From positions 248,001-312,000 of the forward strand of contig NZ_JBFAHM010000002.1 in the NCBI RefSeq assembly GCF_040654195.1: 64,000 nucleotides of DNA, read 5' to 3'. Under the pieces are notes generated by a model. The model searched no databases, was not told the DNA's origin, and worked only from the letters and a program-made list of their open reading frames with translations. The stretch comes from Hamadaea sp013361475 (lineage in GTDB: Bacteria > Actinomycetota > Actinomycetes > Mycobacteriales > Micromonosporaceae). The position numbers and the translations under genes are program-made. Below are positions 42,899-52,493 of this stretch, in pieces; position 1 is the stretch's first letter; each line of letters starts with the position of its first letter.

Positions 42899-43870
42899 AT
42901 GATCACCCCTGACGGGCCGCTCGACGCCGTCGGTGTCTCGGCCGCCGCCGTACGCGTGTATCGCGCCATGCTGCGTTCGCCGGGCCGCCCGGTCGACGCC
43001 GGGTTGGCCGAGGAGGTGGGGTTCCCGGTGGCTCGGCTCGCCGATCTGGTGGGTGAGTTAATGCAGGCTGAGCTGGTCGAGCGCGGCGACGGTGGTCACC
43101 GGGCGCGGGATCCCAAGGTCGGGATCGCGGCGCTGGTGCGGGGCCGGCAGGAGGCGCTGGAGCAGGTGTTGCAGGCCGCGTCGGCGCTGGCCGTCGAGTA
43201 CGCCGAAGGCATCACGCGCGGTGAGCCGAGCCGGCTGGCCGAGGTCGTCGACGGGGAGCGGGCGGCGGTCGACATGATGATGGAGTTGGTGGGGTCGGCG
43301 ACTCGTGAGGTGGCGGTGCTGGACGCGCCACCGTATGTGGATCACGACGCGTCGGCGAAGGCGGAGGAGTCGGCGTTCGCGCGAAACATCCGCAACCGGG
43401 CCATCTACGCGACCGCGGCGCTGGAGTTGCCTGGCCGGTATGACGTGATCATGGCGGCGATCCGGGCGGGGGAACAGGCCCGGACGCTGGCCGACGTTCC
43501 GTTGAAGCTGATCGTCGTGGACGGCGTACGCGCGTTGTTGCCGTTGTCGGTGCGGGAGGGTCGCATCCGCAGCGTCATCGTGGTGCATCCGTCGTTGCTG
43601 TCGTCCGCGTTGGCGGCGTTGTTCGAGTCGTTGTGGGAGCGGGCCGCGCCGCTGCGACCGGACACTCCGGGGCTGCCGGACGATTTGGATGAGGTCGATC
43701 GCGCGCTGCTCACGCTGCTCGGCTCGGGGCTCAAGGACGAGGCGATGGCGCGGCAGCTCGGGGTCAGTGCGCGTACGCTCGGGCGGCGGATCACCCGGCT
43801 GCTCGATCGGCTGGGGGCGACGAGCCGATTCCAGGCGGGCATTCAAGCCAGTCGACGGGGCTGGGTCTGA
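42899..43870 (+). CDS. TrmB/LuxR-like transcriptional regulator
   Basis: 323 aa. N-terminal winged helix (VSAAAVRVYRAMLRSPGRPVDAGLAEEVGFPVARLADLVGEL in two parts), a central phospholipase D-like effector domain, and a C-terminal LuxR-like helix-turn-helix (LLTLLGSGLKDEAMARQLGVSARTLGRRI in two parts, about residues 272-300). This two-HTH type is widespread in actinomycetes, and is commonly found beside secreted subtilisin genes, as here. Probably controls the protease gene 135 bp downstream. Confidence 0.85.
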   Translation: MITPDGPLDAVGVSAAAVRVYRAMLRSPGRPVDAGLAEEVGFPVARLADLVGELMQAELVERGDGGHRARDPKVGIAALVRGRQEALEQVLQAASALAVEYAEGITRGEPSRLAEVVDGERAAVDMMMELVGSATREVAVLDAPPYVDHDASAKAEESAFARNIRNRAIYATAALELPGRYDVIMAAIRAGEQARTLADVPLKLIVVDGVRALLPLSVREGRIRSVIVVHPSLLSSALAALFESLWERAAPLRPDTPGLPDDLDEVDRALLTLLGSGLKDEAMARQLGVSARTLGRRITRLLDRLGATSRFQAGIQASRRGWV

Positions 43871-44005
43871 CGGTCCTATCAGGGAACTGGCCGACACCGG
43901 TCATTGGCGGGGATCGGCCATCCCAGGCTCTAGCGGATCTTCCCGCCGAGGGCGAATAGTCCCACCATGCCGCGAACCCCCAGCGGCCGGGAAGGGACAC
44001 TCCTC

Positions 44006-47000
44006 ATGTCACGAAAGCTCCTGCGGCGACTGAGTCTGCCGGTCGCCGTGGCCCTGCTGACGACGGTCGGCGCCGTCGCCTCGGCGCCCGTCGCCGCGAC
44101 CGCCGCCGAGTCGACCGCCACCGTCGACCCGGCCGTCCGGGCCGACCTCTCCGACGACGGCCAGGCCACATTCCTGGTACGCCTCAAGGGTTCCGCCGAT
44201 CTGTCCGACGCGAAGGCACAGCGTACGCGGGCCGGCAAGGCGAAGGCGGCGTATCAGGCGCTGACCGAGCACGCCGCGAACAGCCAGCGCGGCCTGCGTG
44301 CGCAGCTGGACGACGCGAAGGCCGAGTACACCGCCTTCTGGATCACCGACGAGGTCCGCGTCACCGGCGACGCGACCGTGCTGGCGGCGATCGCGGCCCG
44401 GTCCGATGTCGAGGCGATCACCGCCGAGAAGGTGTTCCAGCTCCCGGACACCGCCGCCGTCGACGCGACCGCCACCACGGCCGCCGTCGAGTGGGGTATC
44501 GACCGCATCCGCGCCCCGCAGGTGTGGAGCGAGTACGGCACGACCGGCGAGGGTGTCGTCGTGGCGAACATCGACTCCGGGGTCCAGTTCGACCACCCGG
44601 CGCTGGCCGCCGCGTACCGGGGCTCGCTGGGCGACGGTCGCTATTCGCACGACTACAACTGGTACGACCCGGCCGGGATCTGCCCGACCGCCGCGCCCTG
44701 TGACAACGCCGGCCACGGTACGCACACCATGGGCACCATGGTCGGGGCGGGCGGCATCGGCGTCGCGCCCGGCGCGAAGTGGATGGCCGCCAAGGGTTGC
44801 GAGACCGACTCGTGCTCGGAGTCGTCGCTGCTGCTGGCGGGCCAGTGGATCCTCGCGCCGACCGACAGCACCGGCGCGAACCCCCGGCCGGACCTCGCCC
44901 CGAACATCGTCAACAACTCCTGGGGCGGCGGGCAGAACGACCTCTGGTACGCCGACATGATCGACGCGTGGCGGGCGGCCGGGATCTTCCCCGTCTTCTC
45001 CGCCGGCAACAGCGGACCGGCCTGTGGCACCGCCAACTCGCCGGGCGACGACGCCGACGCGTACGCCGTGGGTTCGTTCACCTCGACGAACGCGATCTCC
45101 AGCTTCTCCAGCCGCGGCCCGTCGGTCGCCGGGCTGGCCAAGCCCAACATCGCCGCCCCCGGTTCCAACATCCGCTCGGCGTACCCGGGTGACGGTTACA
45201 CCGCCATGAACGGCACCTCGATGGCCGCGCCGCACGTGGCGGGGACCATCGCGCTGCTGTGGTCGGCGGCGCCGGCGCTGGTCGGCGACCTTCCTCGGAC
45301 GACGGAGATCCTCGACTCGACCGCCGTCGACACCGCCAACCTGACGTGCGGCGGCACCGCCGCGAAGAACAACGTGTTCGGCGAGGGCCGCCTCGACGCG
45401 TACGCCGCGGTCAGCGCCGCTCCTCGCGGTGAGGTCGGCTCGGCGACCGGCGTCGTCACCGACCCGGCGTCGGGCAACCCGCTGACGGGTGTGACGGTCA
45501 CGGCGACCTCCAGCGGCACCACCCGCTCGGTGCGCACGCTGGCCGACGGCTCCTACCAGATCTACCTGCCCGTCGGCGAGTACACCGTGACCGCGCACCT
45601 CTACGGCCGGGTCGACGCGCAGGCGACCGGTGTCACCGTCACCGCCAACACCCAAAGCCGCCGGGACTTCGCGCTCGCCGCCGCGCCGCAGCACGCGCTG
45701 TCCGGCCGGGTGTACGACGTGCTGGGCCGGCCGCTCGCCGGTGCCGCCGTCCGGGTGGCGAACACGCCACTCGACGAGGCGACCACCGACGCCGACGGCC
45801 GCTACACCTTCGCCGCGGTGGCCGAAGGGGCGTACGACGTCGTCGCGAGCCCGGCCGCGCCGGTGCTCTGCAACGCGCCGATGTCGCGGTCGCTGACCGT
45901 CGGCGCGGCCGCGACGCTCGACTTCGCCCTGCCCAACCGCGCCGACCGCTACGGCTACACCTGCACGCCGTCGCGGCCGGACTGGGTCGACGCGCACGAC
46001 CGGCTGCCGTTGAAGGGTGACGAGGACGTCGCCACCGTCGCGCTGCCGTTCCCGGTGACCTTCTACGGCGTCGAGCGGAAGACGGCGTACGTGACGACCA
46101 ACGGTCTGGTCAACTTCGCCGAGCCCCGGCTGGGCGACTACGCCAACACGATCCTGCCCGGTCTGGGCAACCCCAACGGCGTCGTCGCGGCGTTCTGGGA
46201 CGACCTGATCATCGACGACCGGGCCAAGGTGCAGACCGCGCTCCTCGGCCGCGTGGGTGATCGCCGGTTCGTCGTCGAGTGGGACGACGCGCTGCTCGCC
46301 TCGGACGGGCGTACCCGCGTCAGCGCCGAGGTCGTGTTCGCCGAGAACGGCGACATCACGCTGCAGTACCACCAGGTGGGCGGGAACGCCGCCGCCCGGG
46401 GTGGTGGGGCGACGATCGGCCTCGAGAACGTCGCGGGCACTGACGGACTGCGTTACGCGTACAACGAGGTCGTGCTCGACGGTGACCAGGCGATCACCTT
46501 CACCGCCCCGCTGGGCGCGAGCACCACGAAGGACGCGACGGACCCGACCGGGCCGAGCGAGGCCGAGGTGGCCGCGGCCGCCCGGCGCCTGGACGCGGTC
46601 GAGACCACCGCAGAGACGACCGCAACCACCGCCAACACCACGACCACCGGCATGAAGGCGACCGGCCTGGTCGAGACGGTGCGCGGCGTCACGGCGACCA
46701 GCGCGCTGCCGGGCGGTGACCTGCTCGTCGTGCACAGCGGCGGGTCGGTCGCGCGGATGACCGCGGCGGGCGAGACCGTCTGGCGGCGCGGCACCGCGTC
46801 GCTGCATTCCGACTGGCAGGTCACCAACCTCAGGCCCTGGCAGCCCGAGCCCTACTCGGCCCGGATCTACCTCGGTTACGGCCCGCTGAGCACCATCGAG
46901 CCTCAGTCGTACGCCGTGGGCGACCTGACCGGCGACGGAATCCCCGAAGTCGCGTTCCTCGCCGAGGTCGGGGTCTCCCCCTACCGGCCGTTCACGAAGC

Positions 47001-49219
47001 CGGGCTCGGCCCTGAACACGGGCACGTTCCTGACCGTCCTGAACGGGCAGACCGGGGCGACCCAGTGGTCGGCCCTACTGCCGGCGGCCTACCAGGTCGC
47101 CATCGCCGACGGCACCCTGTTGGCGACGGTGATCGCGGGAACGAACACGCAGACGCCGGCCGCGCAGAAGACCGAGCTGCACGGGTGGCGGTTCACCACC
47201 GGCATGGCGGTCGACCGCGAGTGGACGGTCTCGACCGGCTCGCGGACGGCGATCTTCGCATCGCTGGCGGCGGCCGGGGCCGGCCAGGTGGCGGCCGGGT
47301 GGATCGAGTCGTATCGCAACACCAGCGTGGTCAGCCACACGATGCTGATCGACAGCGTCACCGGCGCGGTTCGCTGGGACGTGACGAACCCGGCGTTCGC
47401 CCGCTTCCTGCGAGCCGACACGTCGAGAAATCGCCTGGTGGCCCTGGAGCAGCGCATCGGACTCGACGGCGTCACCATCGCCAGCGGCCGATACGATCTG
47501 GTCACCTACGACCTGACGACCGGCGCCCGGACGCTGCGCAGCAGCCGGGTCAACGCCCTGCCGGCCAACCTCCTGGTCGCCGACGTGGCCGGGTCGGCCG
47601 CGCCTGAGTACGTCGTCAACGAGGCGTTCTTCGACGGCACGATGTTCGTCAACACCACTCAGACCCGGGCGGTGGACGGTGAGGACGGCGCGACGCAACT
47701 CTGGGCTCGCACGGTCAAGCGAACGGCGTCCGGCGGCGACGGTCCGATCTCGCTCGGCCTGACCACCTCGGGGCGTACGGTCGTCGCCGGGCAATGGGAA
47801 CCCCAGGGGCTTGGCAGCTCCGCCAACCGGACCGGCGACCGGGTGACCTCGGTCGTCGCGATTGACGGCCCCACCGGCACCGTCCGCTGGAGCACCACCG
47901 GTGACGTCGGCCAGCCCCTCGTGCTGACCGCGCAGGACGGTCAGATCATCGCGATCGCGCAGAACCAGACCCTGTACCGGTACGCCGCCGGTGGCGGTCA
48001 GATCGCCCAGATCACGCCGCTGCTCGGCGACCTCGTGACGGCGGTGCCGGCCGACGTCAACGGCGACGGGGTCACCGACCTCATCGTCGGCGGCGAGTCC
48101 CGGGGTGTCTTCGCCCTCGACGGCGCTTCGCTCGGGACGTCGTCGGCCTCGGCGGAGAACCCGAAGGTGCTGTGGCGGCAGGTCACCGCGGGCGCGGTGC
48201 ACCAGGTGCAGCTGGCTGACGTCAGCGGCGACGGCGTGCCAGAGGTCGTCGTGGCCGCGACGGACGCCGCTCAGGTGCTCGATCCGCACAGCGGACGGGT
48301 GCGTACCACGATCGGCGGGGACCATGTCTGGACGGTCACCGCGGGCGACCTCGACGGCAAGGCCGGAGCCGAGCTGGTCGTGCCGACCGACGCGCTGCGG
48401 GCGTACGCCGGAGGCGGCGAACGACTGTGGACGCGGCACCCGGCCGACGGCGTGCGCTTCTCCGACGCCGTCATCGCCGACGGCACGGTGTTCGCCGCCT
48501 TCAACACCGAGGGCGCGCTCAACGTCGCCGCTCCGGTCGTCGGCGGGATGGCGGTCGACGGTGACTCCGGCGGCCTCCGCTGGGCGGTAACGCCGTCCGC
48601 GTTGGACGGCGGCACGATCCGCGGCGCGAGCCTCTGGAACGGCGTGACGATGGCGCCGACCGTGGGTGACGGCAACTCCGTGGTGTTCACCTGGCTGTCC
48701 ACGCCGGCCGGCTCGAACATCGGCGCCACCTTGATCGACCGGCGCGACGCCCGGACCGGCGCGCGGCTCCAGGCGTTCACCGACGGCGGCTACTTCACCC
48801 ATCACGCGTACGCCGCCGGCCCGGCCGGGCTGCTGCAGATCCGCAACGCGGCTTTCACGCTAATCACGCCGGACGGCACCGTGTACCACCGCAACCAGTT
48901 GCCGTCCCCCTACAGCGGCGGGTTCGCCCGCGGCGTCGGCGGACAGTCACTCGTGGTCTCCGGCAACGAGGGCGGGGCGACCGCGTGGGACGTCTCCATC
49001 CTCACGGGGCCGATCAACTATCCCCCGACGCTGGCGAGTGACAGCACCTACACGACCAGCACGGTGGTGATCGCCGATCTGAACGCCGACGGCGTCGACG
49101 AGCTGATCGGTCTCACCTGGGACCTCATCGGATTCGACACCGTGGTCGAGATGTCCGGCGGCGGCAACTTCCAGACCAACTCCGAACCGCACGGAATGGT
49201 GGTGTACACCCTGTCCTGA
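44006..49219 (+). CDS. Large secreted S8 (subtilisin) protease with propeller repeats
   Basis: 1737 aa. Signal peptide (residues 1-34, ending ATAAES), inhibitor-I9-like propeptide (about 50-150), and subtilisin domain (about 160-480) with complete triad Asp190 (ANIDSGV), His237 (GHGTHT) and Ser405 (NGTSMAAPH), oxyanion Asn335 (AGNSGP). Then two carboxypeptidase-regulatory-like domains (ATGVVTDPASGNPLTGV..., LSGRVYDVLGRPLAGAAV...), a NIDO-like beta domain, and about 800 residues of VCBS/FG-GAP propeller repeats (DLTGDGIPEVAF, DVNGDGVTDLIVGG, DVSGDGVPEVVV, DLNADGVDELIG) that bind calcium and probably substrate. No wall anchor. AAGGGA before ATG 44006; 43967 is an in-frame alternative. Confidence 0.92.
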   Translation: MSRKLLRRLSLPVAVALLTTVGAVASAPVAATAAESTATVDPAVRADLSDDGQATFLVRLKGSADLSDAKAQRTRAGKAKAAYQALTEHAANSQRGLRAQLDDAKAEYTAFWITDEVRVTGDATVLAAIAARSDVEAITAEKVFQLPDTAAVDATATTAAVEWGIDRIRAPQVWSEYGTTGEGVVVANIDSGVQFDHPALAAAYRGSLGDGRYSHDYNWYDPAGICPTAAPCDNAGHGTHTMGTMVGAGGIGVAPGAKWMAAKGCETDSCSESSLLLAGQWILAPTDSTGANPRPDLAPNIVNNSWGGGQNDLWYADMIDAWRAAGIFPVFSAGNSGPACGTANSPGDDADAYAVGSFTSTNAISSFSSRGPSVAGLAKPNIAAPGSNIRSAYPGDGYTAMNGTSMAAPHVAGTIALLWSAAPALVGDLPRTTEILDSTAVDTANLTCGGTAAKNNVFGEGRLDAYAAVSAAPRGEVGSATGVVTDPASGNPLTGVTVTATSSGTTRSVRTLADGSYQIYLPVGEYTVTAHLYGRVDAQATGVTVTANTQSRRDFALAAAPQHALSGRVYDVLGRPLAGAAVRVANTPLDEATTDADGRYTFAAVAEGAYDVVASPAAPVLCNAPMSRSLTVGAAATLDFALPNRADRYGYTCTPSRPDWVDAHDRLPLKGDEDVATVALPFPVTFYGVERKTAYVTTNGLVNFAEPRLGDYANTILPGLGNPNGVVAAFWDDLIIDDRAKVQTALLGRVGDRRFVVEWDDALLASDGRTRVSAEVVFAENGDITLQYHQVGGNAAARGGGATIGLENVAGTDGLRYAYNEVVLDGDQAITFTAPLGASTTKDATDPTGPSEAEVAAAARRLDAVETTAETTATTANTTTTGMKATGLVETVRGVTATSALPGGDLLVVHSGGSVARMTAAGETVWRRGTASLHSDWQVTNLRPWQPEPYSARIYLGYGPLSTIEPQSYAVGDLTGDGIPEVAFLAEVGVSPYRPFTKPGSALNTGTFLTVLNGQTGATQWSALLPAAYQVAIADGTLLATVIAGTNTQTPAAQKTELHGWRFTTGMAVDREWTVSTGSRTAIFASLAAAGAGQVAAGWIESYRNTSVVSHTMLIDSVTGAVRWDVTNPAFARFLRADTSRNRLVALEQRIGLDGVTIASGRYDLVTYDLTTGARTLRSSRVNALPANLLVADVAGSAAPEYVVNEAFFDGTMFVNTTQTRAVDGEDGATQLWARTVKRTASGGDGPISLGLTTSGRTVVAGQWEPQGLGSSANRTGDRVTSVVAIDGPTGTVRWSTTGDVGQPLVLTAQDGQIIAIAQNQTLYRYAAGGGQIAQITPLLGDLVTAVPADVNGDGVTDLIVGGESRGVFALDGASLGTSSASAENPKVLWRQVTAGAVHQVQLADVSGDGVPEVVVAATDAAQVLDPHSGRVRTTIGGDHVWTVTAGDLDGKAGAELVVPTDALRAYAGGGERLWTRHPADGVRFSDAVIADGTVFAAFNTEGALNVAAPVVGGMAVDGDSGGLRWAVTPSALDGGTIRGASLWNGVTMAPTVGDGNSVVFTWLSTPAGSNIGATLIDRRDARTGARLQAFTDGGYFTHHAYAAGPAGLLQIRNAAFTLITPDGTVYHRNQLPSPYSGGFARGVGGQSLVVSGNEGGATAWDVSILTGPINYPPTLASDSTYTTSTVVIADLNADGVDELIGLTWDLIGFDTVVEMSGGGNFQTNSEPHGMVVYTLS

Positions 49220-49236
49220 GGAGCTGGTGAATGATG

Positions 49237-49269
49237 GTGGGGCCGCACGCCGGGCGTGTGCGGCCCCAC
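49237..49269. terminator. Bidirectional terminator
   Basis: Perfect 12-bp stem GTGGGGCCGCAC / GTGCGGCCCCAC, 9-nt loop, between the converging protease and GH30 genes. Confidence 0.8.
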
Positions 49270-49285
49270 GTTCATGTCGTCGTCC

Positions 49286-51025
49286 TCAGAGGGTGAGGAC
49301 GACCGTGGAGATGCTTCGGGCAGCGACGTTCACGCTGACCGTCGAGCCGTTGACGGCCGCCGGCTGACTGGCCGCCGACTGGGTCTGCGACGTGAGGTAG
49401 TGCGCCGCCGACGTGATGTTCTGCCCGGCTTGGATCACGGCGTTGTTCACCGCGCTCGTCGACCGGTTGAGGATCACCAGCGTGAGCTTCCCGCCCCCGG
49501 CGTAGGCCGTGACCTCCAGCGGCGAGGCCTTCGAACTCTTCGTCACCGCGACGCGCTGGTATCCCGGCCGCACGTACTTCGCGTACTGCGAGAAGGCGTA
49601 TCCGCGCTTCAGCGGCGCGCCCGCGGTGGTGCCGTAGGCCGCTTCGCCGTCACCGATGAAGGAGTAGAACCGCTTGCCGTACCACCAGATGTAGGCGCTC
49701 CAGTTGGCCTCCATCGACCGGTGCACCGTACGCATGATGTCGTCGAGCGTCTCGTTCCAGGCCGCCAGGTTGGTGGGGTCGCCCCAGATGGTCGAACCGC
49801 TCCCGTCGGCCGCATGCAGATTCCACTCGGTCATCCACACCGGCTTGTTGTACTGCGCGGCCAGCGGATACGGGCCCAGCCGCCCCGCCGACTCGGTGCC
49901 GTACAGGTGACCGCCGATGTAGCCGATGTTGTTGCGGGCGCACGCGTCGTTCAGGGTCGGATCGGTGTAGCTGTAGTTGAGGTTCACCGCTTCGGCGACC
50001 AGCAGCTTGGTGTTCTGCACTTTCGCACCCTGGGCGCATGCCCAGGTCGCCAGTTCGGTGCCGCTCCAGTCCATCGAGTCGTAGTCCGGGTGCCAGTCCG
50101 GCTCGTTCTGGACCGAGGTGACGTCGATCGGTACGCCTTGCCCGCGCATGTACTGGACGTAGCTGTTCAGATGGTTCGCGTAGTCGTCGTAGTACTCGGG
50201 CAACAGCTTGCCGCCGTTGGTCCGGCTGTTGTTGGACTTCCACGCCGCCGGAGCCGTCCAAGGCGACGCCATGATCTTGACGCCCGACCCGTAGGACTTG
50301 GCCGTCTTCAAGGCGCTCACCTGAGTCGCCCATTCACTCGAGACCGGCGAGATCCCCGTACGCACGATCGACAGCCCGAACTGGTTGGCCCCGAGCCCGA
50401 CGAGCGTCTGCGTCTCCGCCGTCGACCAAGCGCTGCCCCAGATCGAGACCGCCGCGCCGAAGCCGTCGATCGTCTGGTACTTCGTGGAGCTGTTCACCGC
50501 GATGTCGATTGGTCCAGTGCTCGGTGAGGTAGTAGCCGAGCTGCTCGGCGAGGCACTGGCGCTCGTCGAGGCGGACGCGGAGGCGCTCGCGCTCGGCGAG
50601 GTGCCGGTGCCGCCCGTGCAGGCCACCCCGTTCAGCGCGAACGCGGTCGGAGCGGGGTTGCTGCCGGACCACGACCCGTTGAACCCGAAGGACGCCGTGC
50701 CGTTGGTGGCGATGGAACCGTTGTAGCTGACGTTCTTGGCCGTGACCACGGCTCCACTCTGGGTCAGAGTGGCGTTCCAGTACTGTGTCACGGTCTGCCC
50801 GGCACTGTACGACCAGGTCAGCGTCCAGCTCGTCACCGGATCACCGAGATTCGTGACGGTGACGTTCGCCCCGAAGCCACCCGGCCACTGCGACGACACC
50901 GCGTACGCGACCGAGCAGCCGGACACCGCCGCCCCGGCGGGCAAGGCCACCGCGACGGCCGTGGACGTCAGCAGCGCGGCCGCGATCGACGCCACGACTG
51001 GGATGGGAATTCTGCGTTTCCTCAT
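49286..51025 (-). CDS. Secreted GH30 glucuronoxylanase-type enzyme with CBM2
   Basis: 579 aa. Signal peptide (to about residue 33), CBM2 (about 34-137; CSVAYAVSSQWPGGFGANVTVTN...ALNGVACTG), Ser/Ala linker (141-170), GH30 barrel plus beta side domain (172-579). Acid/base Glu308 (VQNEPDW), nucleophile Glu400 (MTEWN). The sequence style (YQTIDGFGAAVSIWG) fits bacterial GH30 xylanases, which usually cut xylan at glucuronosyl branches; the exact subfamily is not proven here. Third gene of the xylan operon, 8 nt after GH62; AGGAGGGG Shine-Dalgarno. Confidence 0.92.
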   Translation of the reverse strand: MRKRRIPIPVVASIAAALLTSTAVAVALPAGAAVSGCSVAYAVSSQWPGGFGANVTVTNLGDPVTSWTLTWSYSAGQTVTQYWNATLTQSGAVVTAKNVSYNGSIATNGTASFGFNGSWSGSNPAPTAFALNGVACTGGTGTSPSASASASASTSASASPSSSATTSPSTGPIDIAVNSSTKYQTIDGFGAAVSIWGSAWSTAETQTLVGLGANQFGLSIVRTGISPVSSEWATQVSALKTAKSYGSGVKIMASPWTAPAAWKSNNSRTNGGKLLPEYYDDYANHLNSYVQYMRGQGVPIDVTSVQNEPDWHPDYDSMDWSGTELATWACAQGAKVQNTKLLVAEAVNLNYSYTDPTLNDACARNNIGYIGGHLYGTESAGRLGPYPLAAQYNKPVWMTEWNLHAADGSGSTIWGDPTNLAAWNETLDDIMRTVHRSMEANWSAYIWWYGKRFYSFIGDGEAAYGTTAGAPLKRGYAFSQYAKYVRPGYQRVAVTKSSKASPLEVTAYAGGGKLTLVILNRSTSAVNNAVIQAGQNITSAAHYLTSQTQSAASQPAAVNGSTVSVNVAARSISTVVLTL

Positions 51026-51033
51026 GGCCCCTC

Positions 51034-52476
51034 CTACCGCTGAAGTGTCAGGACGCCCGGCCGATACGGGAGCAGCCCGTAGTCACCACCGGAACTGGGC
51101 GACCGTCCCTGGTAGAGCAGCTGGAGGTTGCAGGGATCGATCGTCATCGTCTGATCGGCGGTGCTGCGGACGAGGTCGCCGTGGCTGATGTCGTTGGTCC
51201 AGGTCGCCCCGCTGTTCGCCTTGCCCGCGAAGGGATTGGCCTCGGTGGCGGCTTGCGGCGTCCAGGATCCGCCCAGGCTGGTGGCTGTGAACGAACGGAA
51301 GTATCGGCCGTTGTTCCCCATCGCCTCGACGATCATGAGGTACTGGTTCTGCCCCTTGACCTTGTAGACCTGCGGCGCTTCGAAGAGGTTGGCCGTCGTG
51401 TCGCTCATGATGGTCGTGTAGGAGCTGCCGAAGCTGCCCGGGAAGTTGCCGATCGGCATGCTGGCTCGATAGATCTTGCCGTTGTCGCCGGCGAAGAACA
51501 GGTACATCGTGGTGTCGTCGGCGATGAGCGTCTGGTCGATCGGCCCGGTGCCCGAACCGGTGATGCTCCCGGAGAAGAGCGGCTGCGCCGCCGACCAGCC
51601 GTTGGCGTTGGTGGGATCGCTCGACGTCCGGTAGGAGAAGGCCGTCGCGCCCCACTGGTACGCGAGCACCCAGATGTTCTTCGGGGCGAAGTAGAACAGC
51701 GTCGGCGCGACGGTGCCCGAGGACATCCCGTTCTGGCTGGCGGTGGCCATGTCCGACCAGCTGGTGAAGAGGCCGAAGTTCATCGATCCCCAGCTGCTTC
51801 CGGTGTCGTGCGTGGTCGCGTACACCAAATGCCTGCCGTTGTAGGGCACCGTCGTGAAGTCCTTGAGCGAGACCCAGCCCGACTTCGGGTTCGCGAGCGA
51901 CCCCGTCGAGGTCCAGCGGTAGGTCGACGGAAGCGAGCAGGTCGGCGGCGGTGTGCTCGTCGGCGTCGAGCTCGGACTCGAGCTGGGAGTGGAGCTCGGC
52001 GTGGACGTCGGGGTGGAGGTCGGCGTACCGGACGCCGAGCTCGGCGACGGGTTCGTGCCGCCGGTGCAGGTGACGCCGTTGAGCGCGAACGACGCCGGCA
52101 CCGGGTTGCTGGAGTTGTTCCAGCTCCCGTTGAATCCGAAGCTCGCCGTGCCGTTGGTCGGGATGGCGCCGTTCCACTCGGCGTTGGTCACGGTGACCTG
52201 CGAACCCGACTGGGTGTAGGAGCCGCTCCACAGCTGGGTCACCGTCTGCCCGGCGGTGAACGACCAGGTGAGCCGCCAGCCGTTCACAGCGTCGCCGAGG
52301 TTGGTGATCGTCACGTTCGCGCCGAAGCCGCTCGGCCACTGGTTGGTGATCGCGTACGCGACCTGGCAGCCGGCCGCCGCTGATGCGGAGGTCGCGACGG
52401 CCACTCCCCCCGCGGCCACGGTGACGGCCGCGGCGGTGGCGATGATCAGGCGATGAGGAAGTCTGAGCTGAGTCAT
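51034..52476 (-). CDS. Secreted GH62 alpha-L-arabinofuranosidase with CBM2
   Basis: 480 aa. Signal peptide (to about residue 35), CBM2 (about 36-138), Pro/Ser/Thr linker (STPTSTPSSTP...), GH62 five-bladed propeller (about 178-480). GH62 catalytic residues: Asp in GWVSLKDFTTV, Asp in GPIDQTLIADD and Glu in NLFEAPQVYK. The family removes arabinose from singly substituted xylose in arabinoxylan. Middle gene of the operon, 17 nt after GH10; GAAGGA Shine-Dalgarno. Confidence 0.93.
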   Translation of the reverse strand: MTQLRLPHRLIIATAAAVTVAAGGVAVATSASAAAGCQVAYAITNQWPSGFGANVTITNLGDAVNGWRLTWSFTAGQTVTQLWSGSYTQSGSQVTVTNAEWNGAIPTNGTASFGFNGSWNNSSNPVPASFALNGVTCTGGTNPSPSSASGTPTSTPTSTPSSTPSSSPSSTPTSTPPPTCSLPSTYRWTSTGSLANPKSGWVSLKDFTTVPYNGRHLVYATTHDTGSSWGSMNFGLFTSWSDMATASQNGMSSGTVAPTLFYFAPKNIWVLAYQWGATAFSYRTSSDPTNANGWSAAQPLFSGSITGSGTGPIDQTLIADDTTMYLFFAGDNGKIYRASMPIGNFPGSFGSSYTTIMSDTTANLFEAPQVYKVKGQNQYLMIVEAMGNNGRYFRSFTATSLGGSWTPQAATEANPFAGKANSGATWTNDISHGDLVRSTADQTMTIDPCNLQLLYQGRSPSSGGDYGLLPYRPGVLTLQR

Positions 52477-52493
52477 GTCAGTCCTTCGTGGGA

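Noticed and set aside
44009..46807. Long open frame (932 codons) on the minus strand
   Set aside because: It mirrors the protease gene; the product is low-complexity Arg/Gly/Val-rich, without domains, as expected in high-GC antisense frames.
50520..50600. GCTCGGCGAGGC-type repetition as tandem repeats or CRISPR
   Set aside because: It encodes the Ser/Ala linker of the GH30 enzyme; similar stretches encode linkers in GH62 and GH10.
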